Shown: piece after piece, positions 46,533 through 55,094 of the stretch
Position numbering within the stretch: position 1 is the stretch's first letter
How the letters are laid out: the number at the start of each line of letters is the position of its first letter
Assembly: GCF_000227725.2 (NCBI RefSeq)
Contig: NZ_MU255056.1
Span: 648,541-708,411, forward strand
DNA from: Thiorhodospira sibirica ATCC 700588
Lineage (GTDB): Bacteria; Pseudomonadota; Gammaproteobacteria; Ectothiorhodospirales; Ectothiorhodospiraceae
Length of the DNA: 59,871 bases
Direction of reading: 5' to 3'
The notes under the pieces: generated by a model
Database searches by the model: none
What the model was told of the DNA's origin: nothing
Seen by the model: only the letters and a program-made list of their open reading frames with translations
Translations under genes and position numbers: made by a program

Positions 46533-47029
46533 GGCTGGCCCGCCTGCTCTTGTGTCTGCGGCGAGAGAATCACCTCCACCCGCGAGCCTTGGCCACTGCC
46601 GGCGGCATCCAGGGTTTCCCGCGCCAGATCATACACAATGCGATTCCCGCGAAACTCATCCTCACCCTGCCAAAGACGCGCCTGTTCCAGCAACTCAGCA
46701 CGGCGCTCCCGGACAAAATAGCGCATCTTGCGCGCCTCGGCGTTGAGTTCACGGCCATCCTTACCCACGCTGCGTAAATGCACCGGCGAACCCTCCGCCT
46801 CCAGACGCTCAACGCGACGATTGGGGGCATGTACGGTGACCTTGGCCGCCGTAATCACGGTTTCACCCTGAGCAATGCGCACATGGCCGCTGTACACACT
46901 GATCCCGGTCTGATCATTAAACACCGCGCTATCGGCCTGAATATGAATCGGCAGAGTGCGACCATCGGCCAGCGCAAGGCCCCAACACAGCAGGGCCAAA
47001 CACCCCAGGCTCAGCGCCCTAAGGAACAT
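46529..47029 (-). CDS. lptA: LPS transport periplasmic protein LptA
   Basis: A 166-residue protein with a signal peptide ([16 protein letters not shown]) and the OstA-like beta-jellyroll: [40 protein letters not shown]. LptA monomers form the bridge that carries LPS across the periplasm between LptC and LptD. It overlaps the end of lptC by 11 bases and the start of lptB by four. Confidence 0.95.
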   Translation of the reverse strand: MFLRALSLGCLALLCWGLALADGRTLPIHIQADSAVFNDQTGISVYSGHVRIAQGETVITAAKVTVHAPNRRVERLEAEGSPVHLRSVGKDGRELNAEARKMRYFVRERRAELLEQARLWQGEDEFRGNRIVYDLARETLDAAGSGQGSRVEVILSPQTQEQAGQP

Positions 47030-47582
47030 AAACCCCCCGTGTCTGGGCGTGTAATTCCACGATATCGTTGAGTAAATCCGCTTTCATGCCAATGCCTTCC
47101 AGAGAATAATGCGGCCCCTCAATGCGTGCCGGGGCGAGGGTGCTGGCCTGCTTGAGCTGCGGCCAGATGGTGACATCGTGGGTGTGAATCTGTAGCGGCG
47201 CGTGCGTCTCTGAGCCTGACTGAATCACCTGCACCGCCCCCAACAGCTGCAAGGTCTGTTGATCCGGAGACAGCCAGCCGCGTTCGGCATAGACAATCCA
47301 GTCCGTGTGCGGGTTATCCTGAAAGCTCACCACCGGGGCAATGATTTCGGCACTGTCATCGTGATAAAAGCGCGTCAAGCGCTCTCCACGCAGGCGGTAA
47401 TGCACCTGCCCCTGGGGATTGGTGACCAGGGCCTGAAAATTCACCAGATAATCATTGGCGCTTTCATCATGCAGGCGTATTTCATCCGCCTCGCGCCGTT
47501 CCAGCGCATCATGACCAAACCAAAAGCCCAAGGCCGCCAGCACGGTCAGACTCAGCAGAAAAATAAAACCACGCAGGCGCAT
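47019..47582 (-). CDS. lptC: LPS export protein LptC
   Basis: A 187-residue bitopic protein: one N-terminal helix (FIFLLSLTVLAALGFWFG), then a periplasmic OstA-like domain ([37 protein letters not shown]). It receives LPS from LptBFG and passes it to LptA. ATG 47582 is preferred over the GTG just before it. It follows kdsC by 11 bases. Confidence 0.93.
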   Translation of the reverse strand: MRLRGFIFLLSLTVLAALGFWFGHDALERREADEIRLHDESANDYLVNFQALVTNPQGQVHYRLRGERLTRFYHDDSAEIIAPVVSFQDNPHTDWIVYAERGWLSPDQQTLQLLGAVQVIQSGSETHAPLQIHTHDVTIWPQLKQASTLAPARIEGPHYSLEGIGMKADLLNDIVELHAQTRGVYVP

Positions 47583-47593
47583 CACGCTGATCC

Positions 47594-48133
47594 TTATACC
47601 AGATAGGGCGCAATGGCCTGCTCAAAGGTGCCCTGCGCCTGCATCATCGCCTCACAGATCTCACGCGCCGCGCCCTTGCCGCCGGGCGCCTCCGTCACCC
47701 AATGGGCATGCTGCCTGACCAGCGGGTGCGCATCGGCCACCGCAATCGCCAGCGCCACACTGCGCATCGCCGGCAAATCCACCAGATCATCCCCGACAAA
47801 GGCGGTGTGTTGCGGCGAGACATCCAGTTGCGCCAGCAGACTCAACAGCGCGGTTTTTTTATCGTGCTGTCCCTGCACCACCAAGGCAATCCCCAGCTCG
47901 CGCATCCGGTGCGACACCACCCGGGAATTGCGCGCCGTCACAATCGCAATCTTGATCCCGGTTTTCAGCAGCAGACTCATGCCCAGGCCATCCTTGGAAT
48001 TAAAGGCCTTGTACTGACGGCCATCATCGTCTAGCAGCAGCGCCCCATCGGTGAGAACGCCATCGACATCAAACACCAGCAGGCGCACGCCCTGAAGCTG
48101 CGGCGTTAGGGTATCGCAAAGCAGGTCTGGCAT
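47594..48133 (-). CDS. kdsC: KDO-8-phosphate phosphatase KdsC
   Basis: A 179-residue HAD-family phosphatase of KDO synthesis for the LPS core. The nucleophile motif is FDVDGVLTDG. The thread through the active site includes FNSKDGLGM, VTARNSRVV, GQHDKKTALL and the acidic motif FVGDDLVDLPAM. It directly precedes lptC, the usual kdsC-lptCAB order. kdsD, often upstream, is replaced here by an unrecognised gene. Confidence 0.96.
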   Translation of the reverse strand: MPDLLCDTLTPQLQGVRLLVFDVDGVLTDGALLLDDDGRQYKAFNSKDGLGMSLLLKTGIKIAIVTARNSRVVSHRMRELGIALVVQGQHDKKTALLSLLAQLDVSPQHTAFVGDDLVDLPAMRSVALAIAVADAHPLVRQHAHWVTEAPGGKGAAREICEAMMQAQGTFEQAIAPYLV

Positions 48134-48135
48134 AT

Positions 48136-48639
48136 CTAAAGATTCTTCTTTTTCAGATGGGAAAGATGCAACAGCTTGCGCATGGGCTTGGGCAGACTCA
48201 CCAGCAAGCGCGCCCGCTCCAGCAAGGTGCGCATCAGATCCGGCATATTATCCGAGACGCGCTCCAAAAAGGCGGCAATCGCCTCACGCGAGCCTTCCCA
48301 CCATGTGGGTCTGCGCGTGCGAATATCGTGCTCCACCTCATGCAGGCGATCACGCACATTCGCCCGCTCGCTGTAATACGCCCCGCGCCCCACCTCGGAA
48401 ATCTCCCCCACTTTGTACCAATGCTCGGCATCATCGCCGATCTTGCGGGTGAGTGCATTGATCTTGTGATGATGGGGCGAACGCAACAACTCCTCCAGGC
48501 TATACACATGGCTTTTAAAGATCAGCCAGCCATCCTTAAGATGCACCTTGTCCTGCAAGGCGCGAATCTCATGGTGAACAGGCTTGAATTTACGATGAAA
48601 AACAGCCGCTTCATCGTCATGCGCATCATCATTTAGCAT
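48136..48639 (-). CDS. Conserved-looking hypothetical protein upstream of kdsC
   Basis: A 167-residue soluble, charged protein with no signal peptide or membrane helix. It has a His/Asp-rich N-terminus (DDAHDDEAAVFHRKFKPVHH), a central helical part (INALTRKIGDDAEHWYKVGE; ERANVRDRLHEVEHDI) and a very basic end (LSHLKKKNL). Its stop lies two bases before the kdsC start, so it is the first gene of the kdsC-lpt-rpoN run. I do not recognise the family. Confidence 0.7.
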   Translation of the reverse strand: MLNDDAHDDEAAVFHRKFKPVHHEIRALQDKVHLKDGWLIFKSHVYSLEELLRSPHHHKINALTRKIGDDAEHWYKVGEISEVGRGAYYSERANVRDRLHEVEHDIRTRRPTWWEGSREAIAAFLERVSDNMPDLMRTLLERARLLVSLPKPMRKLLHLSHLKKKNL

Positions 48640-48742
48640 TACCGTGCCAACTCAATAGAGTGTGTTGAGAGTTAAGGATCCATAAAATCCTCAAGCCAAA
48701 TGAGTATAACAGCCCAACACGCCCCCGATAAGCACGTCGCGT

Positions 48743-48760
48743 TTGTCATAAAGCTGTCAT
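48743..48760 (+). promoter_or_regulatory. Pho box (PhoB site) of the pst operon
   Basis: TTGTCATA-AAG-CTGTCAT matches the 18-bp E. coli Pho box (two CTGTCAT repeats 11 bp apart) with about two mismatches. A possible -10 element, TAGACT (48771-48776), starts ten bases downstream, the spacing at which a Pho box replaces the -35. It lies 70 bases before pstC. Confidence 0.8.
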
Positions 48761-48830
48761 ACGTTCTCCCTAGACTAGGCGCCTTTAAAATATTAGCCCG
48801 CCTATTGTCTTGGTTAAACCTGAGGATTTC

Positions 48831-51131
48831 ATGAACAGCCGCGTTGATTCTATCACTAGGCCTGACCCCCATCCCCCATCACCCTCCCTCCTTCCCACCG
48901 GCGCCAAGCGTGAACGACTGCGTAAATGGCGCTATTTCAAGGATCGTTTCTCGCGCTATGGGGTGGCGGCCAGTGGGCTGGGTGTGGTGTTTGCGCTGGC
49001 ATTGATCTTCATTTATCTGTTTTCCGAGGTGATGCCGGTCTTAAAGCCGGTGACGATCACCCCGCTGCACAGCTATGCACTTTCGCCAGAGCATGGCCAA
49101 GGCACGGTGCATCTGACGGTGGAGCGTTATCAGGAAGTCGGCGCACAATGGAGCGATACCGGCGAGGTACGTTTTTTTAATACCCACGATGGCAGTCTGC
49201 GCAAGGCCTTAAGTCTGCCGCTTGCGCCGGATGATCAGATCACCGCTTTTGGGCGCGGAGACAGCCGTGATGGTCTGGTGGCTTACGGACTGGCGGATGG
49301 GCGGGTGATGCTGGCGCGGGTGAAATACCAGCTCACCTACCCCGATGATCAACGCTATATTGATCCGCAACTGGAATACCCGCTGGGCGAGGCTCCGCTG
49401 GTGCTGGATCCGCAGGGGATGGCGCTGCAAAACATCACGATCCAGCAAAGTGGACAGAGTTTTGCGGTCGCGGCGCACACAGAGGATGGGCGCATCGTGC
49501 TGGCGCGCTTTGCTGCCACGGTCTCCTTTATGACCGGCGAGGTGCAGATCAACCGCCTCAGCTATGAACTGCCCCCGCTGGCCGTCCATAGTCAGGCCAT
49601 GCTCATGGATAAGTCGCTGCGTACCTTGCTGATTGCGGATCAGCAGGGGCTGGTGCATTACTACGATGTCTCGGTGCCTGCGCAGGCAAGTCTGGTGCAA
49701 TCCCAGCGCGTGGTTCCTGAAGACGTGGCAATTACCGCCTTTGAGTATCTGGCGGGCACGGTGTCGGTGATTATCGGCGCCTCGGATGGTTCCTTGCGCC
49801 AGTGGTTTTTGGTGCGCGATGAGCAAAATGTGCATCATTTCACCCATATCCGCCAGTTTCAGTCACATCCCGCCGCGATTGTCCATATTGCGCCCGAATA
49901 CACCCGCAAAGGATTTTATGTCGTCGATGCGGCGGGCCATCTGGGTGTGCATTACGCCACCTCGCATCGCAGCCTCGCCATCGAATCCATGGGGCACGGT
50001 CCGTTGCAGTTTGTCGCGGTTTCGCCGATCAATCAGGCCCTGCTGGTGCAGGACGCAGATGGTCAGCTGCATTTCAACACCTTGTTCAATGCCCATCCAC
50101 AGGTTTCTTTCAAGGCCCTGTGGCATCGGGTGTGGTACGAAGGCCGCGCCCAGGAGGAATATGTCTGGCAGTCTTCCTCGGCCTCGGATGATTTTGAGTC
50201 CAAATTCAGTCTGATACCGTTGACCATCGGCACCCTTAAAGCGGCCTTGTTTGCCATGCTGTTTGCCATGCCGCTGGCCATCATGGGGGCGATTTATACC
50301 GCCTATTTCATGACCCCACGCCTGCGCGGCCTGGTAAAGCCTTCCATTGAAATCATGGAGGCGCTGCCGACGGTGATTCTGGGCTTTCTGGCCGGGTTGT
50401 GGCTGGCGCCCTTTGTGGAAAATAACCTGCCGGCGGTGTTTTCCATCCTGATGTTAATGCCGCTGTTTATGCTGCTGTTTGGCTTTTTCTGGCTGCGCTT
50501 GCCCAATCAGGTGCGTTTGCGCATTCCGCCGGGCTGGGAAGCGGCGCTGCTGGTGCCGGTAGTGCTGATTGTCGGCTGGCTCAGCGTGGTGATGAGTCCG
50601 CTGCTGGAGATCTGGCTGTTTGACGGCAGTATGCGTCAATGGCTGACCGATATCGGCATCAATTATGACCAGCGCAATGCCCTGGTGGTGGGGATTGCCA
50701 TGGGCTTTGCGGTGATTCCGACGATTTTTTCTATTGCCGAGGATGCGGTGTTTAATGTGCCCAAGCATCTGACCCAAGGCTCTCTTGCCTTGGGCGCCAC
50801 CGCCTGGCAGACCGTGGTCGGGGTGGTCTTGCCCACGGCCAGTCCGGGGATTTTTGCGGCGGTAATGATGGGCTTTGGGCGTGCGGTGGGTGAGACCATG
50901 ATTGTGTTGATGGCCACCGGCAACAGCCCTGTGGTGAATTTCAACATCTTTGAGGGGATGCGTACCTTATCGGCCAATATCGCGGTGGAATTGCCCGAAA
51001 CGGCGGTGGGCAGCTCGCATTATCGCATTTTGTTTTTGGCGGCACTGGTGCTGTTTGTGCTGACCTTCATCGTCAATACGCTCGCCGAGGTGATCCGCCA
51101 ACGGCTGCGCAAGCGCTACAGTAACCTTTAA
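48831..51131 (+). CDS. pstC: Phosphate ABC transporter permease PstC (long form)
   Basis: A 766-residue inner-membrane subunit of the high-affinity phosphate importer. After one helix (~48-70) it has a large extracytoplasmic insert (~80-440) of repeated beta segments, e.g. YVVDAAGHLGVHYATSH. The permease core follows, with LKAALFAMLFAMPLAIMGA and the ABC-contact loop LTQGSLALGATAWQTVVGVV. The E. coli protein is only ~320 residues; longer forms with such inserts occur in other gammaproteobacteria. The start is ATG 48831, with GAGGA upstream. pstS does not precede it. Confidence 0.92.
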   Translation: MNSRVDSITRPDPHPPSPSLLPTGAKRERLRKWRYFKDRFSRYGVAASGLGVVFALALIFIYLFSEVMPVLKPVTITPLHSYALSPEHGQGTVHLTVERYQEVGAQWSDTGEVRFFNTHDGSLRKALSLPLAPDDQITAFGRGDSRDGLVAYGLADGRVMLARVKYQLTYPDDQRYIDPQLEYPLGEAPLVLDPQGMALQNITIQQSGQSFAVAAHTEDGRIVLARFAATVSFMTGEVQINRLSYELPPLAVHSQAMLMDKSLRTLLIADQQGLVHYYDVSVPAQASLVQSQRVVPEDVAITAFEYLAGTVSVIIGASDGSLRQWFLVRDEQNVHHFTHIRQFQSHPAAIVHIAPEYTRKGFYVVDAAGHLGVHYATSHRSLAIESMGHGPLQFVAVSPINQALLVQDADGQLHFNTLFNAHPQVSFKALWHRVWYEGRAQEEYVWQSSSASDDFESKFSLIPLTIGTLKAALFAMLFAMPLAIMGAIYTAYFMTPRLRGLVKPSIEIMEALPTVILGFLAGLWLAPFVENNLPAVFSILMLMPLFMLLFGFFWLRLPNQVRLRIPPGWEAALLVPVVLIVGWLSVVMSPLLEIWLFDGSMRQWLTDIGINYDQRNALVVGIAMGFAVIPTIFSIAEDAVFNVPKHLTQGSLALGATAWQTVVGVVLPTASPGIFAAVMMGFGRAVGETMIVLMATGNSPVVNFNIFEGMRTLSANIAVELPETAVGSSHYRILFLAALVLFVLTFIVNTLAEVIRQRLRKRYSNL

Positions 51132-51164
51132 TCCGGCGGCTCGATCGGCGACAGGAACACATAA

Positions 51165-52835
51165 ATGACTTTGCGAGAATGGTTTAAAAGCGGCGCCCCA
51201 TGGGTGTGGCTCAATGCCGGGGCAGTGACCCTGAGCATGGTAATGGTGGTGGGTCTGTTGGTATTGATTGCGGTGCGCGGCTTTGGGCATTTTTGGCCTG
51301 CCGCCGTGGTGGAAACCACCATTACCCAGCCCGATGGCTCACAGATCACCGTGCTGGGACAGGTTACCCGCAGCCAGACCCTGCCCGCCAGCGTGATCCG
51401 TGATGCGGGCATTGAGGTTGCGCCGGAGGTCACCTTTGTCACGCGTCACCTGTTTAAGCAGGGTAACCGCGATGTGACCGGGCGTGATTTTGTCTGGTAT
51501 CTGCAAGATGGCATGGATGCCTGGCGCTATCCGGCGGAGGTGATCATGCTGGAGCGGCGCGAATGGGGCAATTTCTACGGCTATCCGGTGAGCCTGCTCG
51601 AAGACGGTCGCGTGGTCACGCAAGGAGATGAGGTATTCAGCGAATTGCGGACGCGGGTCAAACGGGCCAATGATTTGCATGAACGCATCCATCACATTGA
51701 GCGCTATGAGATTGGTGCGGTCAATTTCCGCATGGAGCGGGTGCGGCTGGGAGAACGGCGCCTGGATCTGGATGATCGCATCGGTGACACGGAGCGGGCC
51801 AATCGTCTTGCCGCCTTTGCCGAACAGCGCGAGGCGCTCAATCAGGAATACCGCAGCTACCAGCAAAACCTGGATGCGCTGTATCGTGATCTGCGCAGAG
51901 ATGTTTTAGTCGCCCGTACCATGGATGATCGCGAGATTCAGATCCCGGTTGGTCATATTGTGCGCGCCAGCCAGCCCAATAATATGAACGTGCTGCAAAA
52001 AAGCGCCTATTATCTGGATCGTTTCTGGGAGTTTTTCAGCGGCTATCCGCGTGAGGCCAACACTGAGGGCGGTATTTTCCCCGCCATTTTCGGCACGGTC
52101 ACGATGGTGCTGGTGATGTCGATCATCGTCACCCCCTTTGGCGTACTGGCGGCCATTTATCTGCGCGAGTATGCCAAACAAGGGCCACTGTTGCGGATGA
52201 TCCGCGTCTCCGTTTATAACCTCGCGGGGGTGCCGTCGATTGTTTTCGGGGTCTTTGGTCTGGGCTTTTTTGTCTATGTCATGGGCGGCAGCATCGACCG
52301 CATGTTTTATCCCGAGGCCCTGCCCGCGCCCACCTTTGGCACACCGGGTCTGATGTGGGCCTCACTCACCCTGGCTCTGCTGACCTTGCCGGTGGTGATT
52401 GTTGCGACCGAGGAGGGCTTGGCGCGCATCCCCAGCACCATTCGCCAGGGCAGTCTGGCGCTCGGCGCCACCAAGGCCGAAACCCTGTGGCGGGTCGTGG
52501 TGCCGCTGGCCACCCCGGCGATGATGACCGGCCTGATTCTGGCGATTGCCCGTGCGGCGGGTGAAGTTGCTCCGCTGATGCTGGTGGGCGTGGTCAAACT
52601 GGCCCCCAACCTGCCCATTGATGGCAATTTCCCGTTCATTCATCTGGAACGCAAAATCATGCATCTGGGCTTTCATATCTATGATGTCGGCTTCCAAAGC
52701 CCGAATGTGGAGGCGGCCAGACCGTTGGTGTATGCCACCGCGCTAACCCTGGTCATGCTGATCATCGTCCTGAATTTGACCGCGATCGGCATCCGCAACC
52801 ATCTGCGGGAAAAATACCGTGGCGAATCTGATTAA
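51165..52835 (+). CDS. pstA: Phosphate ABC transporter permease PstA (long form)
   Basis: A 556-residue partner of PstC. The first helix (~14-36) is followed by a large extracytoplasmic segment with a predicted coiled coil (RVRLGERRLDLDDRIGD; EQREALNQEYRSYQQNLDAL). The permease domain comes next, with the loop TIRQGSLALGATKAETLWRV. It begins 33 bases after pstC. Like PstC it is longer than the enterobacterial protein. Confidence 0.93.
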   Translation: MTLREWFKSGAPWVWLNAGAVTLSMVMVVGLLVLIAVRGFGHFWPAAVVETTITQPDGSQITVLGQVTRSQTLPASVIRDAGIEVAPEVTFVTRHLFKQGNRDVTGRDFVWYLQDGMDAWRYPAEVIMLERREWGNFYGYPVSLLEDGRVVTQGDEVFSELRTRVKRANDLHERIHHIERYEIGAVNFRMERVRLGERRLDLDDRIGDTERANRLAAFAEQREALNQEYRSYQQNLDALYRDLRRDVLVARTMDDREIQIPVGHIVRASQPNNMNVLQKSAYYLDRFWEFFSGYPREANTEGGIFPAIFGTVTMVLVMSIIVTPFGVLAAIYLREYAKQGPLLRMIRVSVYNLAGVPSIVFGVFGLGFFVYVMGGSIDRMFYPEALPAPTFGTPGLMWASLTLALLTLPVVIVATEEGLARIPSTIRQGSLALGATKAETLWRVVVPLATPAMMTGLILAIARAAGEVAPLMLVGVVKLAPNLPIDGNFPFIHLERKIMHLGFHIYDVGFQSPNVEAARPLVYATALTLVMLIIVLNLTAIGIRNHLREKYRGESD

Positions 52836-52861
52836 GGCGATGGCCGCAAATAAATGTATTC

Positions 52862-52955
52862 GAGGTGCCCGGAGGGCGGTTCGCCTGCGCGGCATGTTCA
52901 GGCAAACATCGCTGAACACGGCAGGTGGGCAACAGCACTCGCACCTCGGGTATTT
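52862..52955 (+). promoter_or_regulatory. Nested stem-loop between pstA and pstB
   Basis: Three nested stems share one axis: CGAGGTGC (52862-52869)/GCACCTCG (52942-52949), CCTGC (52885-52889)/GCAGG (52922-52926), and TGTTCAG/CTGAACA (52896-52902/52913-52919). GGTATTTTT follows. It could act as an attenuator or processing site that lowers pstB-phoU transcription relative to pstCA, or it could be a decayed repeat. Confidence 0.5.
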
Positions 52956-53025
52956 TTGTTGACAGATGCCGCTCCAAGCTTAGCCCCTGCATATGAAGAG
53001 AACCGAATTGATGGAAGACAACACC

Positions 53026-53865
53026 ATGACCCTGCAAAACCCCATGACACACAGTGTCAGTGCGAATCTGTTTGAAGGTGAGCAGCGGAAAAAACTCGAT
53101 ATCCGCAAAGAAACCATCACCATTGAGGTCAACAACCTCAATCTGTACTATGATCAGACCCCGGCGCTCAAAAATATCCAACTGCGCATCCCCAACCACC
53201 GGGTCACCGCCTTTATCGGCCCCTCGGGCTGTGGCAAATCCACCCTGCTGCGCTGTTTTAATCGCATGAACGACTTGGTGGATGCCTGCCGGATTGAAGG
53301 TCAGATCCTGCTGGAAGGAAACAATATCTATGCGCGCGGCATTGATGTAGCCGAACTGCGCCGCCGCGTGGGTATGGTCTTTCAAAAACCCAATCCCTTC
53401 CCCAAAAGTATCTATGAAAATGTCGCCTACGGCTTGCGTCTGCAGGGCGTCAATGATCGCAAACTGCTCAATGAAGTAGTGGAGCGCTCGCTGCGCGCAG
53501 CGGCCTTATGGGATGAGGTCAAGGATCGTCTGAATGAAAATGCCTTTGGGCTCTCCGGCGGCCAGCAACAGCGCCTGGTGATTGCGCGGGCGATTGCCAT
53601 TGAGCCGGAGGTGATCTTGCTGGATGAACCGGCCTCGGCGCTTGATCCCATTTCCACCGCCAAGATCGAAGAGCTGATTTATGAGCTTAAGGAACGCTAT
53701 ACGATTGTGATCGTGACGCATAATATGCAACAAGCGGCGCGTGTGTCGGACTACACTGCATATATGTATCTGGGCGAGTTGATTGAGTTTAACGACACCC
53801 TGACCGTGTTTACCAACCCGGCGAAAAAAGCCACCGAGGACTACATCACCGGGCGGTATGGTTGA
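53026..53865 (+). CDS. pstB: Phosphate ABC transporter ATPase PstB
   Basis: The ATPase of the Pst importer. Motifs: Walker [11 protein letters not shown]-loop [15 protein letters not shown], signature [13 protein letters not shown], Walker [14 protein letters not shown], and the H-loop in [15 protein letters not shown]. From ATG 53026 the product is 279 residues; GGAAG 8 bases upstream supports this start. ATG 53011 and ATG 52993 are also in frame. It is followed by phoU. Confidence 0.97.
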   Translation: MTLQNPMTHSVSANLFEGEQRKKLDIRKETITIEVNNLNLYYDQTPALKNIQLRIPNHRVTAFIGPSGCGKSTLLRCFNRMNDLVDACRIEGQILLEGNNIYARGIDVAELRRRVGMVFQKPNPFPKSIYENVAYGLRLQGVNDRKLLNEVVERSLRAAALWDEVKDRLNENAFGLSGGQQQRLVIARAIAIEPEVILLDEPASALDPISTAKIEELIYELKERYTIVIVTHNMQQAARVSDYTAYMYLGELIEFNDTLTVFTNPAKKATEDYITGRYG

Positions 53866-53873
53866 TCCCCTCA

Positions 53874-53904
53874 CGTGGCGGCATCTTCGAGATGCCGCTT
53901 CAAC
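53874..53904. repeat. REP-like hairpin between pstB and phoU
   Basis: CGTGGCGGCATCTTCGAGATGCCGC forms a perfect 9-bp stem (GCGGCATCT at 53878-53886 with AGATGCCGC at 53890-53898) and a TCG loop. The sequence matches the first half of the element in mfd (5207-5265). Confidence 0.65.
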
Positions 53905-53961
53905 TCTTGAATCTTTGTTTGCGATGCACGCCCATTTAGCGGTCTGTGCTGGAGTCTGTCA

Positions 53962-54723
53962 ATGGAAAAAATGCGTTTAAGCGGTCATTACCTGGAACAT
54001 TATGACGAAGAGCTGGAAGGGGTGCGCAATCGGGTACTGGCGATGGGCGGCCTGGTGGAAAAACAGATTGCCGACGCCATTGCTGCTCTGGGCGATAACG
54101 ACATCTACCTGGCCGAGCAGGTGGTCAAGCAGGATGCCCGCGTCAACGGCTTTGAGGTCATGATTGACGAGCATTGCTCACAAATTCTGGCGCGCCATCA
54201 GCCCACTGCCAGCGACCTGCGCTTTGTCATTGCGGTGATCAAAACCATCACCGACCTGGAGCGCATCGGCGATCAGGCCAAACACATTGCCAGCATGGCT
54301 TTGCATCTGGCAGAAAAAGACCGTCCCAAAAATGGTTATTCTGATGTGCTGGCGCTGGGTGAGCAGGCCCTGCATCTGGTGCATGATGCCCTGGACGCCT
54401 TTGCCCGCATGGATGTAGGCACCGCGCTGCAAGTGGTGCGCGAAGATGTCAACGTCGATCGGGCCTATGAATCCATCGTGCGCCAACACATTACCTTCAT
54501 GATGGAAGACCCGCGTACCATCACCCGGGCGCTGGATGTGATCTGGGCACTGCGCTCCATCGAACGCATCGGCGATCACGCCCGTAATATGTGCGAATAT
54601 GTGATCTATCTCGTCAAAGGCAAAGACGTGCGTCACGTCACTTTGGAAGAAATGCAGCAAGCCGTACTAGGCGAAGGCCACACCCTGGAAAATCCTGAAA
54701 ACACCCCTGATCCCAAGAATTAA
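53962..54723 (+). CDS. phoU: Phosphate signalling protein PhoU
   Basis: A 253-residue protein of two three-helix PhoU repeats. It links the Pst transporter to the PhoR kinase and represses the Pho regulon when phosphate is plentiful. Typical parts are HYLEHYDEELEGVRNRVLAM, RHQPTASDLRFVIAVIKTI and ERIGDQAKHIASMA in the first repeat, and SIERIGDHARNMCEYVIYLV in the second; these carry the metal-site E..D residues. It is the last gene of pstCAB-phoU. Confidence 0.96.
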   Translation: MEKMRLSGHYLEHYDEELEGVRNRVLAMGGLVEKQIADAIAALGDNDIYLAEQVVKQDARVNGFEVMIDEHCSQILARHQPTASDLRFVIAVIKTITDLERIGDQAKHIASMALHLAEKDRPKNGYSDVLALGEQALHLVHDALDAFARMDVGTALQVVREDVNVDRAYESIVRQHITFMMEDPRTITRALDVIWALRSIERIGDHARNMCEYVIYLVKGKDVRHVTLEEMQQAVLGEGHTLENPENTPDPKN

Positions 54724-54745
54724 CCCGTCCCTCTGGCCTGCTCTC

Positions 54746-54775
54746 AAAAAAACACCCCTCCTGTGCAAGGAGGGG
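54746..54775 (-). terminator. Rho-independent terminator
   Basis: CCCCTCCT (54755-54762) pairs with AGGAGGGG (54768-54775). Read on the minus strand the hairpin is followed by TGTTTTTTT, so it terminates the minus-strand gene that ends at 54783. It may also help end phoU transcription from the other side. Confidence 0.8.
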
Positions 54776-54782
54776 CTGGCCT

Positions 54783-55034
54783 TCAGTTCGCTTTGCCTAA
54801 CTCACGCAGGCGTTTTATGCCTTTGGTGCGTTGGGCGTAGATGATTTCAAGCTTGCTGCTGATTTCTTCGCGTTCGCTGGGGATGTGTGTTCGGGCAAGG
54901 TCTGCACGTAATTCACGTTCCTTTTTCTTGAGTTTTTTGAGCAGTTTTTTGATGGATTTGCACTCTTCTTGCTGGGTTTTGAGGTCAGCATTGAGTAGTG
55001 CGCCGAGTTTGGCCAGAAGTTGTTTCGTTTTCAT
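54783..55034 (-). CDS. Small coiled-coil protein
   Basis: An 83-residue, lysine- and glutamate-rich protein without signal or membrane segment. The middle (IKKLLKKLKKKERELRADLA) and end (EEISSKLEIIYAQRTKGIKR) predict a helical hairpin or coiled coil. It is followed by a good terminator and lies 60 bases from the Na/Pi cotransporter gene. Function unknown. Confidence 0.65.
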   Translation of the reverse strand: MKTKQLLAKLGALLNADLKTQQEECKSIKKLLKKLKKKERELRADLARTHIPSEREEISSKLEIIYAQRTKGIKRLRELGKAN

Positions 55035-55094
55035 CTGTGCGTTCTCTCCAGAACCATGCCTCGCTGCTGTACGCGCCAGCGGGATAATGTTGGT

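Noticed and set aside
48672-48872. 66-residue minus-strand frame over the pst promoter
   Set aside because: It spans the Pho box and the start of pstC, with no homology or ribosome-binding site.
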